A stretch of 64,000 nucleotides of DNA from contig NZ_BAABFV010000002.1 of assembly GCF_039541235.1 (NCBI RefSeq), forward strand, positions 434,001 to 498,000, in the 5' to 3' direction. Shown here in pieces: positions 8,514 through 17,594 of this stretch (positions within the stretch are counted from its first letter, which is position 1; the number at the start of each line of letters is the position of its first letter). The translations under genes were made by a program, and so were the position numbers. Source of the DNA: Kangiella marina (GTDB lineage: Bacteria > Pseudomonadota > Gammaproteobacteria > Enterobacterales > Kangiellaceae). The notes below the pieces were generated by a model. The model saw nothing but the letters and a program-made list of their open reading frames with translations, was not told the DNA's origin and searched no databases.

Positions 8514-9797
8514 CTAGTTCGTTTCATCGCTCGGTGGTGCGTAAAGCTTTGGCATGGCTCGCACGCTTTTAACGATGTTATCTTTGATTTGCAAAATTTC
8601 CATGGGGTAACCATACAGTCGCAAGCAGGTACCTGACTGTGGAATGGTTTCTAAATACTCAGTGATCAGTCCATTCAACGTTTTAGGACCTTCTGTTGGC
8701 AGCTCCCACTCTAAAGTCTTATTAAGATCCCGAATAGTCACGGTAGCATCAATCAAGTAAGCCTCATCGCCGTCTTTTTGGATATCGCTATTGATATTAG
8801 ACATTTCGGTAGTGAAGTCGCCAACGATTTCTTCCAAAATATCATCAAGAGTCACTAATCCTTCAATATCGCCATACTCATCCACCACTAAGCCGATACG
8901 ATCACGCTTACGTTGGAATTTCATTAATTGGGTATGGAGTGGAGTGCCTTCTGGCACATAATAAATGGGGTCTAAGTGGTCGAGTAATCCTTCTGATGAG
9001 TTGGATTCCATTTCAAGCACGCGGCCAAAGTTGCGTGCATGTAATAAGCCTTCTACGTTATCAATCTCGCCACGGAAGACCAGTAGACGAGTGTGGATGC
9101 TGTTACGGATCTGCTCCAAAATGTAGTCCATATCATCATTGAGGTCGATGCCGATAATTTCATTACGAGGCACCATAATGTCATCAACAGTGACGGTTTC
9201 TAAGTCAAGAATACTCAGCAGCATCTTCTGGTGCCGGCGCGGGATCATGGCTCCAGCCTCATTTACCACGGTTCTTAATTCTTCTTGGCTTAGGTTGTCC
9301 CCTTGATCTGAGCTGGCGTTAACGCCAAACAAGCGTAATAAACCATTAGCGAGCATGCTAATAAGTTTGATCGCGGGGTGGAACAGAGTTGACAGAATTT
9401 TGAGTGTTGGGGCTGCGAAAAAAGAAATCTTCTCAGGGTTCAATGCGGCCAAGGTTTTCGGTGTGACCTCTGCGAAAATCAATATGACTACCGTTAACAT
9501 CAGTGTCGCAGCGAAAATACCCCCTTCGCCCCAGAAGCGAATAGCGATAACGGTCGCAATTGCTGACGCAAGAATATTAACGATATTGTTGCCAAGCAAA
9601 ATCAAGCCGAGTAATTTATCCGGGCGTTTCAGCATCTCGTACACTCGTTTGGCACTTTTATCTCCGCTACGTGCGCGATGTTTTAAGCGGTATCGATTGA
9701 GCGACATCATGCCTGTTTCTGAGCTTGAGAAGAATGCCGATAAGAGTATCAGCAAACCCAGTATTAAGAATAAGGTTCCCGTTGACAGTGATTCCAA
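8514..9797 (-). CDS. yfjD: CNNM/CorC-HlyC family protein (YfjD-like)
   Basis: The 427-residue protein has an N-terminal DUF21/CNNM membrane domain (three to four helices within residues 1-150, with the SSSETG motif near residue 25). It also has a CBS pair (about 200-325, containing DIMVPRNEI and GDIEGLVTLDDILEEIVGD) and a C-terminal CorC_HlyC domain. Such proteins act in magnesium/cobalt efflux or homeostasis. In E. coli yfjD sits beside ypjD near ffh, and the same arrangement is seen here, which supports the symbol. The start at 9797 lies 21 bp after the ypjD stop. Confidence 0.88.
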   Translation of the reverse strand: MESLSTGTLFLILGLLILLSAFFSSSETGMMSLNRYRLKHRARSGDKSAKRVYEMLKRPDKLLGLILLGNNIVNILASAIATVIAIRFWGEGGIFAATLMLTVVILIFAEVTPKTLAALNPEKISFFAAPTLKILSTLFHPAIKLISMLANGLLRLFGVNASSDQGDNLSQEELRTVVNEAGAMIPRRHQKMLLSILDLETVTVDDIMVPRNEIIGIDLNDDMDYILEQIRNSIHTRLLVFRGEIDNVEGLLHARNFGRVLEMESNSSEGLLDHLDPIYYVPEGTPLHTQLMKFQRKRDRIGLVVDEYGDIEGLVTLDDILEEIVGDFTTEMSNINSDIQKDGDEAYLIDATVTIRDLNKTLEWELPTEGPKTLNGLITEYLETIPQSGTCLRLYGYPMEILQIKDNIVKSVRAMPKLYAPPSDETN

Positions 9798-9818
9798 AAA
9801 TGAACTCCGTTATTGTTG

Positions 9819-10613
9819 TTATAAAATGTATTGGATAACCAATTTAGTGCCAATGAACCCTATGCTCAGAATAACAAAAGCGATGATGCAAAATCTCGCA
9901 AAGCGAATACCGCTAAGTTTTGAGCTCTTATACCCTATGTAAAATGTACAGAAGCTGAACCAAGCAAGTAAGGACAGAATAATTTTGTGAAGCGGTTGGT
10001 CATTAATCACCGACTTGGGCAGACCAAAACCCAGCGCAAAGGCAACGCCTAGGCTGATAATGCCTGATAGGACCAAGATCGATAAGAAGCGCTCCATCTC
10101 CAATAGCGGCGGCAATAACGGGTGAATGCTTGAAGGCTTGTGCCTGAGCTTGTTATGCAGGATAAGCACCAAGATGCTTTGTAAGGTCGCAGCTAATAGC
10201 AGGCTGAAGCCAATGATGGATAACCAGACGTGGAGCACGCCGAGCCCATTGTTACTAAAGTTAACCATATTGGGCTCTTCAGGAATAATGGTTAACCAGT
10301 TGATCACGCCAGCAATGATTGCGGTATACAGCATCAAGTGAGGTGTTTGCTTACTGAAACGATAGATGGCTACCAATAACACTAAAATAAAAGTGATCAG
10401 CGATACTAGATTCAGTAACGACAGGTTTTGGCCAGGTTCACCACTTCTATCGATCAGTAAGTAGACCGTAAACAGATGTAATACTGCTGGAATGAGTGGC
10501 AGCCATTTTCCCCAATCTGGCACTTGCTGCTCGGGATGCTTAATACGCTGCATCAAAAACAGTGCAAGGCCTAGGTAGGCAAGTCCGGTTATCACTTGAA
10601 AAATTAGAGTCAC
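9819..10613 (-). CDS. ypjD: YpjD inner membrane protein (CcsA-like fold)
   Basis: The 264-residue protein has about eight hydrophobic helices. The LHVWLSIIGFS segment in the middle and a later buried His pattern resemble the cytochrome c assembly (CcsA/ResC) family. E. coli YpjD (CorE) has the same length and the same position between a CorC-like gene and ffh, on the opposite strand to ffh. A role in cation resistance has been suggested for the E. coli protein; nothing in this sequence tests that. Confidence 0.88.
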   Translation of the reverse strand: MTLIFQVITGLAYLGLALFLMQRIKHPEQQVPDWGKWLPLIPAVLHLFTVYLLIDRSGEPGQNLSLLNLVSLITFILVLLVAIYRFSKQTPHLMLYTAIIAGVINWLTIIPEEPNMVNFSNNGLGVLHVWLSIIGFSLLLAATLQSILVLILHNKLRHKPSSIHPLLPPLLEMERFLSILVLSGIISLGVAFALGFGLPKSVINDQPLHKIILSLLAWFSFCTFYIGYKSSKLSGIRFARFCIIAFVILSIGFIGTKLVIQYIL

Positions 10614-10647
10614 TTTATTGTAAATAGTTATCAGTCAATTCTATTGG

Positions 10648-10698
10648 CTATTTTAGAGGAAAACCGCGCGTTAACAAGCGGTTCTATTCATAAAATAG
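10648..10698. repeat. Nested inverted repeat upstream of ypjD and ffh
   Basis: CTATTTT (10648-10654) pairs with AAAATAG (10692-10698), and inside it AACCGC (10662-10667) pairs with GCGGTT (10678-10683). The nested dyad lies in the divergent space, just before the ffh -10. It may be a cruciform or regulator site. Confidence 0.5.
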
Positions 10699-10699
10699 T

Positions 10700-10729
10700 G
10701 CCACACAGCTCTTGTTTATTCGTTATAAT
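10700..10729 (+). promoter_or_regulatory. Probable ffh promoter
   Basis: There is a perfect -10 TATAAT at 10724-10729. The -35 (GCCACA at 10700-10705, 18-bp spacer) is weak. It lies about 120 bp before the ffh ATG. Confidence 0.4.
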
Positions 10730-10851
10730 GCCTCATAATTTTTATATAGACCCATTTTCGAGACTGTTTGAGCAATTTCAAGGGATGCCTAAGTTAGCAT
10801 TGTCGCTACAACAGCCGATAGTCCAAAAATTCAGAGAGTGAGTAATACAGC

Positions 10852-12243
10852 ATGTTTGATAACCTAAGTGATCGCCTTTCCGGGGCTCTCAAAAACCTCA
10901 CCGGTAAAGGCAAAATTAATGAAGACAACATTAAGGAAACCTTGCGCGAAGTACGCATGGCGTTGCTTGAAGCTGATGTTGCATTACCTGTCGTCAAAGA
11001 ATTTATTGCGGCTGTCAAAGAGCGAGCCGTCGGCGCGGAAGTGGGTAAGGCGTTAGACCCAGGGCAAGCTTTCATCAAAATCGTTAATGATGAAATGATT
11101 AAGGCTATGGGTGCTGAGAACGATGCACTTGACCTGAATGCCAAGCCACCAGTGGTAATTTTATTGGCCGGTTTACAAGGCGCGGGTAAAACGACCAGTG
11201 CCGGTAAACTCTCTCACTTGCTGATTAACCGCGAGAAAAAATCGGTCATGGTGGCTAGCGCTGACGTTTACCGTCCGGCTGCGATTAAGCAGTTAGAAAC
11301 CGTGGCTGGTGAAGTGGGCGCGACTTTCTTCCCAAGTACAACTGAGCAAAAGCCTGTTGATATCGCAAAGAACGCGATCGAAGAAGCGCGTAAGCAGTTC
11401 GCTGATGTGGTCATTATTGATACTGCAGGTCGTTTGGCGGTCGATGAAGCTATGATGAGCGAGATCAGTGAGTTGCAGCAGGCCATCAACCCGACGGAAA
11501 CCTTGTTTGTGGTTGACTCCATGACCGGTCAGGATGCAGCTAACACGGCGAAAGCCTTTAATGATGCTTTGGATTTAAGCGGTGTCATCTTAACCAAGGC
11601 TGATGGTGACGCCCGAGGTGGTGCTGCGCTGTCTATCCGCCAAATTACCGGTAAGCCAATCAAGTTTATTGGTATGGGCGAAAAGCTGGATCAGTTAGAG
11701 CCTTTCCACCCAGAGCGTGTTGCGTCACGTATTTTGGGCATGGGCGATGTGCTGAGCTTGATTGAAGAAGTCGAGCGTAAAGTCGATAAGAAGAAAGCTG
11801 AGAAAGTCGCCAAGAAAATCATGAAGGGGAAAGGATTTGACCTTCAGGATTTCCGTGAGCAATTGATGCAAATGTCGAATATGGGCGGTATGGCTGGTTT
11901 GATGGATAAGCTACCGGGTATGGGACAAATCCCAGAAGCGGCAAAGCAAAAAGTCATGAATGATAAGTCGACTGGTCGAATGATTGCCATGATAAATTCC
12001 ATGACGCCCAAAGAGCGCGCCCGTCCAGAGCTGATCAAAGGGTCACGTAAAAAGCGTATTGCCAACGGTTCAGGCACGCAAATTCAAGACGTTAATCGCC
12101 TTCTAAAACAGTTTAATCAAATGCAGAAGATGATGAAGAAAATGAAGGGTAAAGGCGGCATGATGAAGATGATGCGCGGGATGCAGGGGATGAACCCTCC
12201 TGGCGGTGGAATGGGAGGTATGCCTCCTTTTGGTCGAAAATAG
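10852..12243 (+). CDS. ffh: Signal recognition particle protein Ffh (SRP54)
   Basis: This is the GTPase of the bacterial SRP, which binds 4.5S RNA and signal peptides and delivers ribosomes to FtsY. The 463-residue protein shows the N domain (1-85), the G domain with the P-loop GLQGAGKTT near residue 105, DTAGR near 190 and TKADGDARGG near 245, and the Met-rich M domain (about 325-463) with long runs of Met and Lys near the end. Length matches the family (about 450). It is divergent from ypjD and upstream of the rpsP operon, as in E. coli. Confidence 0.98.
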   Translation: MFDNLSDRLSGALKNLTGKGKINEDNIKETLREVRMALLEADVALPVVKEFIAAVKERAVGAEVGKALDPGQAFIKIVNDEMIKAMGAENDALDLNAKPPVVILLAGLQGAGKTTSAGKLSHLLINREKKSVMVASADVYRPAAIKQLETVAGEVGATFFPSTTEQKPVDIAKNAIEEARKQFADVVIIDTAGRLAVDEAMMSEISELQQAINPTETLFVVDSMTGQDAANTAKAFNDALDLSGVILTKADGDARGGAALSIRQITGKPIKFIGMGEKLDQLEPFHPERVASRILGMGDVLSLIEEVERKVDKKKAEKVAKKIMKGKGFDLQDFREQLMQMSNMGGMAGLMDKLPGMGQIPEAAKQKVMNDKSTGRMIAMINSMTPKERARPELIKGSRKKRIANGSGTQIQDVNRLLKQFNQMQKMMKKMKGKGGMMKMMRGMQGMNPPGGGMGGMPPFGRK

Positions 12244-12306
12244 GTTGTACTCATATTCTATTTCGTTAGAATCAAGCGACTTAAACTTATAATTCTGGAG
12301 AATTCT

Positions 12307-12702
12307 ATGAAATTACTTGGATTACTTGCAGGTAGTGCATTATTAGCAATGTCTGTGTCAGCAACTGCTGAAGAAAAAGCTGCTAAAGGCGCGAAAGCAC
12401 AGGCCGCTGGTATGGAAGTGATGATGATGCAAATGATGAAGCAACAGATGGCTCAGACCTGTAAAGACCAAGAAATGCTGTCTTGCATGGAAATTACCGA
12501 AGCTAAATGTAATGAAATGATGGACGGTGTGTTACAAAAGTGTATTTCACCAAACTTTGGTCAGCTTATGGCGGCTCAAGGCATGAGTGAAGAAGAGCGT
12601 GATGCTTTAAATACTCAAATGGAATCGTGTGCAGAAGGCGTATCCGCTGAACATGGTATCGATAAAGAAAAAGCGAAAAGCTGCTCTCCAAGCAAGAAGT
12701 AA
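12307..12702 (+). CDS. Small exported Met- and Cys-containing protein, unknown
   Basis: The 131-residue protein has a clear signal peptide (residues 1-21, AMSVSATAEE). The mature part is helical and polar, with a Met cluster (VMMMQMMKQQM, residues 39-49) and six cysteines between about residues 55 and 127, which may form disulfides. A GGAG ribosome site precedes the ATG. It lies between ffh and rpsP and has its own terminator, so it is probably a single-gene unit. I do not recognise the family; periplasmic metal or redox roles are conceivable but unproven. Confidence 0.7.
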   Translation: MKLLGLLAGSALLAMSVSATAEEKAAKGAKAQAAGMEVMMMQMMKQQMAQTCKDQEMLSCMEITEAKCNEMMDGVLQKCISPNFGQLMAAQGMSEEERDALNTQMESCAEGVSAEHGIDKEKAKSCSPSKK

Positions 12703-12720
12703 GTTTAAGCTTTTGATTTT

Positions 12721-12754
12721 AAAGCGGTTAAGGCTAACCTTAGCCGCTTTTTTT
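12721..12754 (+). terminator. Terminator after the small exported protein gene
   Basis: The stem AAAGCGGTTAAGG / CCTTAGCCGCTTT has a short CTAA loop and is followed by seven or more T. Confidence 0.9.
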
Positions 12755-12823
12755 GTACTCACTGAAACCAAGCTAAAAATTAGCAGTCAACAATCTTCTG
12801 GCAAGAATAACAGAAGTATTTTT

Positions 12824-12831
12824 GCTATAAT
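12824..12831 (+). promoter_or_regulatory. Extended -10 upstream of the rpsP operon
   Basis: TGC-TATAAT (12824-12831) is an ideal extended -10 with a weak -35. A second candidate -10 is TAAAAT at 12953-12958, followed by GCGC, nearer rpsP. Either could drive rpsP-rimM-trmD-rplS. The rest of the 12755-13046 gap shows no gene. Confidence 0.4.
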
Positions 12832-13046
12832 TTTGTTCGGTTTTTATTTTTAGAGCATAAAGTAGGCTGAAATGCCCTAGAAACTCTGCTCAATTGCCCG
12901 AAATATTTGGATTTAAAGCTAAAAACGGTTTCCAAATGGGTGTGATTTCATGTAAAATTCGCGCTCTTAAAAATTTGTAATCCTCGGAAGCGCCTACAAA
13001 GGGGGCTTTGGGGTGTTTTGTATTTAATATTAGAGGATATAAACGT

Positions 13047-13295
13047 ATGGTTAGCATCCGTTTAGCACGTGGTGGTTCAAAAAAGCGTCCTTTCTACCAC
13101 TTAGTAGTTGCTGATATTCGCGCTCGTCGCGATGGTCGTTTCATTGAGCGCGTTGGTTTCTTTAACCCAGTTGCTCGTGGTAACGAAGAGCGTCTAAGAG
13201 TAGAAAATGATCGCATCCAACACTGGATCGGTGAAGGTGCAAAACCAACTCCACGCGCTGCAGCATTGATTAAAGAAGCTGCAAAAGCAGAGTAA
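13047..13295 (+). CDS. rpsP: 30S ribosomal protein S16
   Basis: From the ATG at 13047 the protein is 82 residues, exactly the usual S16 length, beginning [17 protein letters not shown] and containing [15 protein letters not shown]. An in-frame ATG at 13008 would add 13 unlike residues and is rejected; AGAGGA sits just before 13047. It is the first gene of the rpsP-rimM-trmD-rplS operon, which couples ribosomal proteins with 16S maturation and tRNA methylation. Confidence 0.98.
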   Translation: MVSIRLARGGSKKRPFYHLVVADIRARRDGRFIERVGFFNPVARGNEERLRVENDRIQHWIGEGAKPTPRAAALIKEAAKAE

Positions 13296-13322
13296 GTGAT
13301 TGTTTAGTTAAGAATAATAGTA

Positions 13323-13838
13323 ATGTCTGAAGCTTTTGAGCCACTTATTGTTGGCAAGCTTAATGGAGCTTACGGCATCAAAGGCTGGGTGAAGGTTTAT
13401 TCACACACCTCGCCGAAAGAGAATATTCTTAATTACAAACCGTGGTATTTGAAGCTTAACGGCCGATGGCAAGAAGTTGCTATTTTAAATGGTCGTGAAC
13501 AGGGTAAAACCTTGGTCGCACAGCTTGAGGGTTGTGATGATCGAAGCCAAGCTGAGAGTTATCACGGCATTGAAATTGCGATTGAGAAGTCGCAGCTGCC
13601 TGAATTGAATGATGGCGAGTTTTACTGGCGAGATCTGATTGGATTGAGCGTGGTAAATCAGGCCGGAGAGCAACTAGGGCAGGTCAAAAAGTTGATGGAA
13701 ACTGGTGCCAATGATGTGTTGGTGGTGAAATCATCTAAGGGTGACGAGCTATTAATTCCGTATGTACCAGATTACAGCGTTATTGACGTGGACTTGAAGA
13801 CGGCACAAATTACTGTCGATTGGGAGTCTGACTATTAG
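13323..13838 (+). CDS. rimM: Ribosome maturation factor RimM
   Basis: The 171-residue protein has the N-terminal RimM beta-barrel ([16 protein letters not shown], residues 10-25) and the C-terminal PRC-barrel ([16 protein letters not shown] region to [11 protein letters not shown]). RimM binds S19 and assists 30S head assembly. It sits 27 bp after rpsP and 19 bp before trmD, the standard order. Confidence 0.97.
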   Translation: MSEAFEPLIVGKLNGAYGIKGWVKVYSHTSPKENILNYKPWYLKLNGRWQEVAILNGREQGKTLVAQLEGCDDRSQAESYHGIEIAIEKSQLPELNDGEFYWRDLIGLSVVNQAGEQLGQVKKLMETGANDVLVVKSSKGDELLIPYVPDYSVIDVDLKTAQITVDWESDY

Positions 13839-13857
13839 CACTGACGATAAAGCGTCG

Positions 13858-14628
13858 ATGAATCTTCATATCATCAGTCTTTTTCCGCAAATGTTTGAAA
13901 CGATTTGCGAGCAAGGTGTTGTAGGGCGTGCGATTAAACAGGGTAAGGTTAATGTTGCGGTAACCAATCCGCGTGATTTTACTCAAGATAAGCATCGCAC
14001 CGTTGATGATAGGCCGTATGGCGGTGGACCAGGCATGTTGATGATGACTGCGCCACTAACAGAAGCCATTCGCTACGCTGAAAGTACCATGGCTATTGAT
14101 GGTTCCTCTAATGAAGAGAGTCATCCTGTTTTTAAGGTGTATTTATCGCCTCAAGGACAAAAGCTTGACCATCAACTGGTAAAAACTTTAGCACAGAAGC
14201 AAAATTTGCTTCTTGTTGCGGGCCGCTATGAAGGCATCGATGAACGAGTCATAGAGTCTGAAATCGATATGGAAATTTCCTTGGGAGATTTCGTTCTAAG
14301 CGGAGGGGAAGTCGCAGCGCTGGCTGTGATGGACTCAGTTGTTCGAACCTTGCCGGGGGTTTTGGGGCACCAAGACTCTGCACAGCAAGATTCGTTTGCG
14401 GAAGGTTTATTGGATCATCCGCATTACACACGACCTGAAGTTTACGAAGGTCAGCAGGTCCCGCCCATATTGCTAACTGGCGACCACGAAAAAATTCGTC
14501 GCTGGAGGCTGAAGCAATCTCTGGGGAGAACCTGGGTAAGACGCAAGGATTTGTTGGAGCAAGTCGAACTTAACGATGAGCAACGGCAACTCTTGCAAGA
14601 ATTTATTGAAGAGTTTGAACAAAACTAA
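13858..14628 (+). CDS. trmD: tRNA (guanine-N1)-methyltransferase TrmD
   Basis: The enzyme makes m1G37 in tRNAs using S-adenosylmethionine and prevents +1 frameshifting. The 256-residue protein shows the SPOUT trefoil-knot signatures: [12 protein letters not shown] near residue 50, [10 protein letters not shown] near 122 and [10 protein letters not shown] near 142, plus the C-terminal [14 protein letters not shown] segment. Length matches the family (about 250). Confidence 0.98.
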   Translation: MNLHIISLFPQMFETICEQGVVGRAIKQGKVNVAVTNPRDFTQDKHRTVDDRPYGGGPGMLMMTAPLTEAIRYAESTMAIDGSSNEESHPVFKVYLSPQGQKLDHQLVKTLAQKQNLLLVAGRYEGIDERVIESEIDMEISLGDFVLSGGEVAALAVMDSVVRTLPGVLGHQDSAQQDSFAEGLLDHPHYTRPEVYEGQQVPPILLTGDHEKIRRWRLKQSLGRTWVRRKDLLEQVELNDEQRQLLQEFIEEFEQN

Positions 14629-14683
14629 CTCTTTGCAACGATTAATTTTGATAGAGCAAACGCTCAAATGAGGAGCAACAGCC

Positions 14684-15040
14684 ATGAGTAACATCATCCA
14701 ACAGCTAGAAGCTGAACAAATGAATAAAGAAGTACCAACGTTTGGTGCTGGTGACACAGTTATTGTCCAAGTAAAAGTAAAAGAAGGCGATCGTGAGCGT
14801 CTACAGGCGTTTGAAGGCGTTGTTATCGCAAAGCGTAACCGCGGCTTAAACTCTGCTTTTACTGTTCGTAAAATCTCTTCTGGTGTTGGCGTTGAGCGTA
14901 CGTTCCAAACATACAGCCCGCTAGTTGATAGCATTAGCATTAAGCGTCGTGGTGACGTTCGTAAAGCTAAAATCTACTACTTGCGTGAGCGTAGCGGTAA
15001 ATCTGCACGTATTAAAGAAAGACTTGACGTTAAGAAGTAA
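14684..15040 (+). CDS. rplS: 50S ribosomal protein L19
   Basis: The 118-residue protein contains the L19 hallmarks [20 protein letters not shown] and [16 protein letters not shown]-like segments (here [16 protein letters not shown]), then KVRRAKLYYLRE-like ([17 protein letters not shown]). A GAGGAG ribosome site precedes the ATG. It is the last gene of the operon and is followed by a strong terminator. Confidence 0.98.
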   Translation: MSNIIQQLEAEQMNKEVPTFGAGDTVIVQVKVKEGDRERLQAFEGVVIAKRNRGLNSAFTVRKISSGVGVERTFQTYSPLVDSISIKRRGDVRKAKIYYLRERSGKSARIKERLDVKK

Positions 15041-15060
15041 GTTTTTTCTTCAAACGCTTA

Positions 15061-15088
15061 AAAAGCAGCCCTTTGGCTGCTTTTTTTG
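15061..15088 (+). terminator. Terminator of the rpsP-rplS operon
   Basis: The stem AAAAGCAGCC / GGCTGCTTTT has a four-base loop and a run of seven or more T. Confidence 0.93.
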
Positions 15089-15178
15089 TGCCCATAGGTT
15101 TTATAGTAGATCATTGATTCTTTAGTTCGCTAACGACTTGGGGTAATCTAATAATAACTTTGTTTAAGGCATTATTCT

Positions 15179-16105
15179 TTGGTGGATAGGCGCAGAAAAA
15201 TCAGTAACGCATCGGAGCAGGACCTGAGTGAAATCGAGCTGTTTTGTGACCATGTATGGATGGAGCAGGGGCTTGCTGATGCAACTCTGTCGAGCTACCG
15301 AACGGATCTTAAGCTCTTTGCGGCCTGGCTTAACGAGCAATCGGGTGAACTCTTGAGGGCTAATCAATCAAGCATCCAAGCTTATTTGGCACATCGTTTT
15401 CAGCAACAGTATAGCGGCCGCTCAACTGCCCGATTACTGTCTTCGCTGCGTAAATTTTATGGGTATTTGTGTCAGCAGCATCGTTTGAAGGTTGATCCCA
15501 CACAGCAAATTGAAAACCCCAAAATCCAACCACCCGTCCCAAAGTCATTAAGCGAGAAGGACGTTGAGCGACTTATTGAACAGCCTGATCTCGATACTGC
15601 ATTGGGTTTGCGTGACAGGGCGATGTTAGAGTTGTTATACAGCAGTGGACTGCGAATCACTGAACTGATTAGTATTGAAGTCAATCAAATTGGTTTCGTG
15701 CAAGGCGTGATGCGGGTGATCGGTAAAGGTAATAAGGAAAGGTTGGTTCCGATTGGTGAAGAAGCGCTATCGTCAATACAGCAATATTTGAAGTATGGGC
15801 GACCGGAACTCGCGAGCCAAGACACTAATGACTACTTATTTTTAAGTACGCGCGGCTCCAAAATGACTCGACAAACCTTTTGGTATCGCATTAAGCATTA
15901 CGCTAAAACGGCGGGTATCAAGACTCACTTATCACCGCACACCCTACGGCATGCTTTTGCCACCCATTTATTGAACCATGGTGCCGATTTGAGGACTTTG
16001 CAGATGCTACTGGGGCATAGTGACCTGTCCACAACCCAGATATATACCTATGTTGCAAAAGAGCGTTTAAAGCAACTGCATTCGAAACATCATCCTCGGG
16101 GCTAG
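15179..16105 (+). CDS. xerD: Site-specific tyrosine recombinase XerD
   Basis: With XerC this enzyme resolves chromosome dimers at dif. Counting from the TTG at 15179 (308 residues), the tyrosine-recombinase catalytic set is complete: Arg159 (SSGLRITEL), Lys183, His254 and Arg257 (LSPHTLRHAFATHLL), His280 (LLGHSDLSTTQIYTYV) and Tyr289. The N-terminal SAM-like domain covers about 15-105. The start is uncertain: TTG 15179 or GTG 15182 are the only plausible codons before the conserved domain and neither has a strong ribosome site. The xerD-dsbC-recJ order is a familiar gammaproteobacterial neighbourhood and favours XerD over XerC. Confidence 0.93.
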   Translation: MVDRRRKISNASEQDLSEIELFCDHVWMEQGLADATLSSYRTDLKLFAAWLNEQSGELLRANQSSIQAYLAHRFQQQYSGRSTARLLSSLRKFYGYLCQQHRLKVDPTQQIENPKIQPPVPKSLSEKDVERLIEQPDLDTALGLRDRAMLELLYSSGLRITELISIEVNQIGFVQGVMRVIGKGNKERLVPIGEEALSSIQQYLKYGRPELASQDTNDYLFLSTRGSKMTRQTFWYRIKHYAKTAGIKTHLSPHTLRHAFATHLLNHGADLRTLQMLLGHSDLSTTQIYTYVAKERLKQLHSKHHPRG

Positions 16106-16252
16106 TTAAAAGGCATGTAAATCTTTGTAAATCAACTTACTTTCTCGGTATTGGCATGGCTAAAATACGATGTGGGATAGAAGTGATTGATTAGAGGTTT
16201 TAGGGATCACATGCTATGGTAATTAACCTTTCAAAGAAGAAACTCCAAGCTT

Positions 16253-17086
16253 ATGCATAATTACAGCAAATTACTGTTTATTGGTTTACTGAGCTCGTTA
16301 CTTATTGCTTTCGGTGCGAAAGCGGCAGTAAAAGAAGTTAAGCCAACACCAAATGTTGAAAAGCTGACTCAAGCGTCGAACTTAGATGCTGATCAAATTC
16401 GACAGTTGTTGCAGTCAAAATTTCCATCAGCCAGCATCCAGCATATAGCCCCATCTGAAATTGAAGGCTTGTACTCCTTCGTGCTTCAGGGCGATTTGTA
16501 TTACATTTCAAACAACGGTAAGTACCTCATTAAAGGTCAAATGCTTGATATTTCGACGCCAAAAGTGCGTAACGTATCTTCTGAGCGTATGGCTGAGATT
16601 CAAAAGCAAGAGTCGCCAATGCGCATGTCTGAAATTAATAAGCTTGATGAGAAAGACATGGTGGTTTACAAGGCGCCAAGCGAGAAGCATGTCATTACGA
16701 TCTTCACGGATGTCGATTGTGGGTTCTGTCAGAAACTGCATCGCGAACGTCAAGATTATTTAGATTTAGGGATCACTATTCGTTATTTGGCATTTCCTCG
16801 CGCTGGCCTTGATTCAAAGTCAGCGGATAAGTTGCGTGGCATCTGGTGTTCGAGTGATCAACAGCTAGCCATGACAGAAGCTAAAATTCAAAATAAGTAT
16901 CGAACAGGAAACTGTCAAACACCATTCCAAGAGCATATGGCTTTGGTTCGTAAGTTTGGCCTGAATGGAACTCCAGGCATCATTTTGGAGAATGGAGACT
17001 TAATTGGTGGCTATTTACCCGCTCAAGTTCTAAGCCGTCGCTTAAATGAGCTTACCAACGAGTCGGGCAAGGTTGCGAATAAATAA
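16253..17086 (+). CDS. dsbC: Thiol:disulfide interchange protein DsbC
   Basis: This is a periplasmic disulfide isomerase kept reduced by DsbD. The 277-residue protein has a signal peptide (residues 1-25, ending GAKAA), an N-terminal dimerisation domain (about 35-100) and a thioredoxin-like domain with the active site CGFC (Cys156, Cys159) and the cis-proline segment GTPGI near residue 240. A second cysteine pair (CSSDQQ... NCQ) matches the structural disulfide of DsbC. It follows xerD and precedes recJ, as in E. coli and relatives. Confidence 0.96.
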   Translation: MHNYSKLLFIGLLSSLLIAFGAKAAVKEVKPTPNVEKLTQASNLDADQIRQLLQSKFPSASIQHIAPSEIEGLYSFVLQGDLYYISNNGKYLIKGQMLDISTPKVRNVSSERMAEIQKQESPMRMSEINKLDEKDMVVYKAPSEKHVITIFTDVDCGFCQKLHRERQDYLDLGITIRYLAFPRAGLDSKSADKLRGIWCSSDQQLAMTEAKIQNKYRTGNCQTPFQEHMALVRKFGLNGTPGIILENGDLIGGYLPAQVLSRRLNELTNESGKVANK

Positions 17087-17122
17087 ATTCAGCTACAGCC
17101 ATAGCCAACATTCAATACTCTG

Positions 17123-17491
17123 TTACGGGTATAAAATGGCTAAGACGTGTCGGCCTTCGCTAGCAAGAACGGTGAAGGTTCGACAGGCAGCTCCCGTAGA
17201 CATGACTTCCAAAGGCGCTCCCATCATTTGAGCCGCTTCAATAACGTCCCAGCTCGGTTGAGTTAGGTTAGGCCCCGTTCCTAACAGAACGGCCTCATAA
17301 CTATCTACATTTAACTGTTTCAACGTTTCTGCATTGATATCCGTAGCTTGACGCGGCAGTGTGTCCTGAGTGATCTCATCTAAGCTAACCGTCAGGGGAT
17401 TTGTATACTCTTTATCGTTAATACAAATCCTGTGGTTGTCATAGGATTTAATGTGATAATGACCAGAACTTTTATCGAGCGAAATATCCAT
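17123..17491 (-). CDS. Mth938-like domain (DUF498) protein
   Basis: The 122-residue protein matches the Mth938/Xcc1710/NDUFAF3 fold: the YEAVLLGTGPNLTQPS segment near residue 65 and the GAPLEVMSTGAACRTFTVLASEGR segment at the end are diagnostic. Bacterial members have no settled function, while the eukaryotic relative NDUFAF3 assists complex I assembly. It lies on the opposite strand between dsbC and recJ with its own start at 17491. Confidence 0.88.
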   Translation of the reverse strand: MDISLDKSSGHYHIKSYDNHRICINDKEYTNPLTVSLDEITQDTLPRQATDINAETLKQLNVDSYEAVLLGTGPNLTQPSWDVIEAAQMMGAPLEVMSTGAACRTFTVLASEGRHVLAILYP

Positions 17492-17594
17492 AAGTTTATA
17501 CAGTTTTAAGGTTGATGATAGGCGCGGCGGCTTTGCACCTTGCGGCTATTTCCAGTATAACGTTGAGCAGCTTACAGTGTAACAGAATATTATT

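Noticed and set aside
9355-9942. 195-codon plus-strand frame
   Set aside because: Antisense to the well-conserved yfjD and ypjD genes; no motif or ribosome site.
14473-14940. 155-codon minus-strand frame
   Set aside because: Antisense to trmD and rplS; low-complexity translation.
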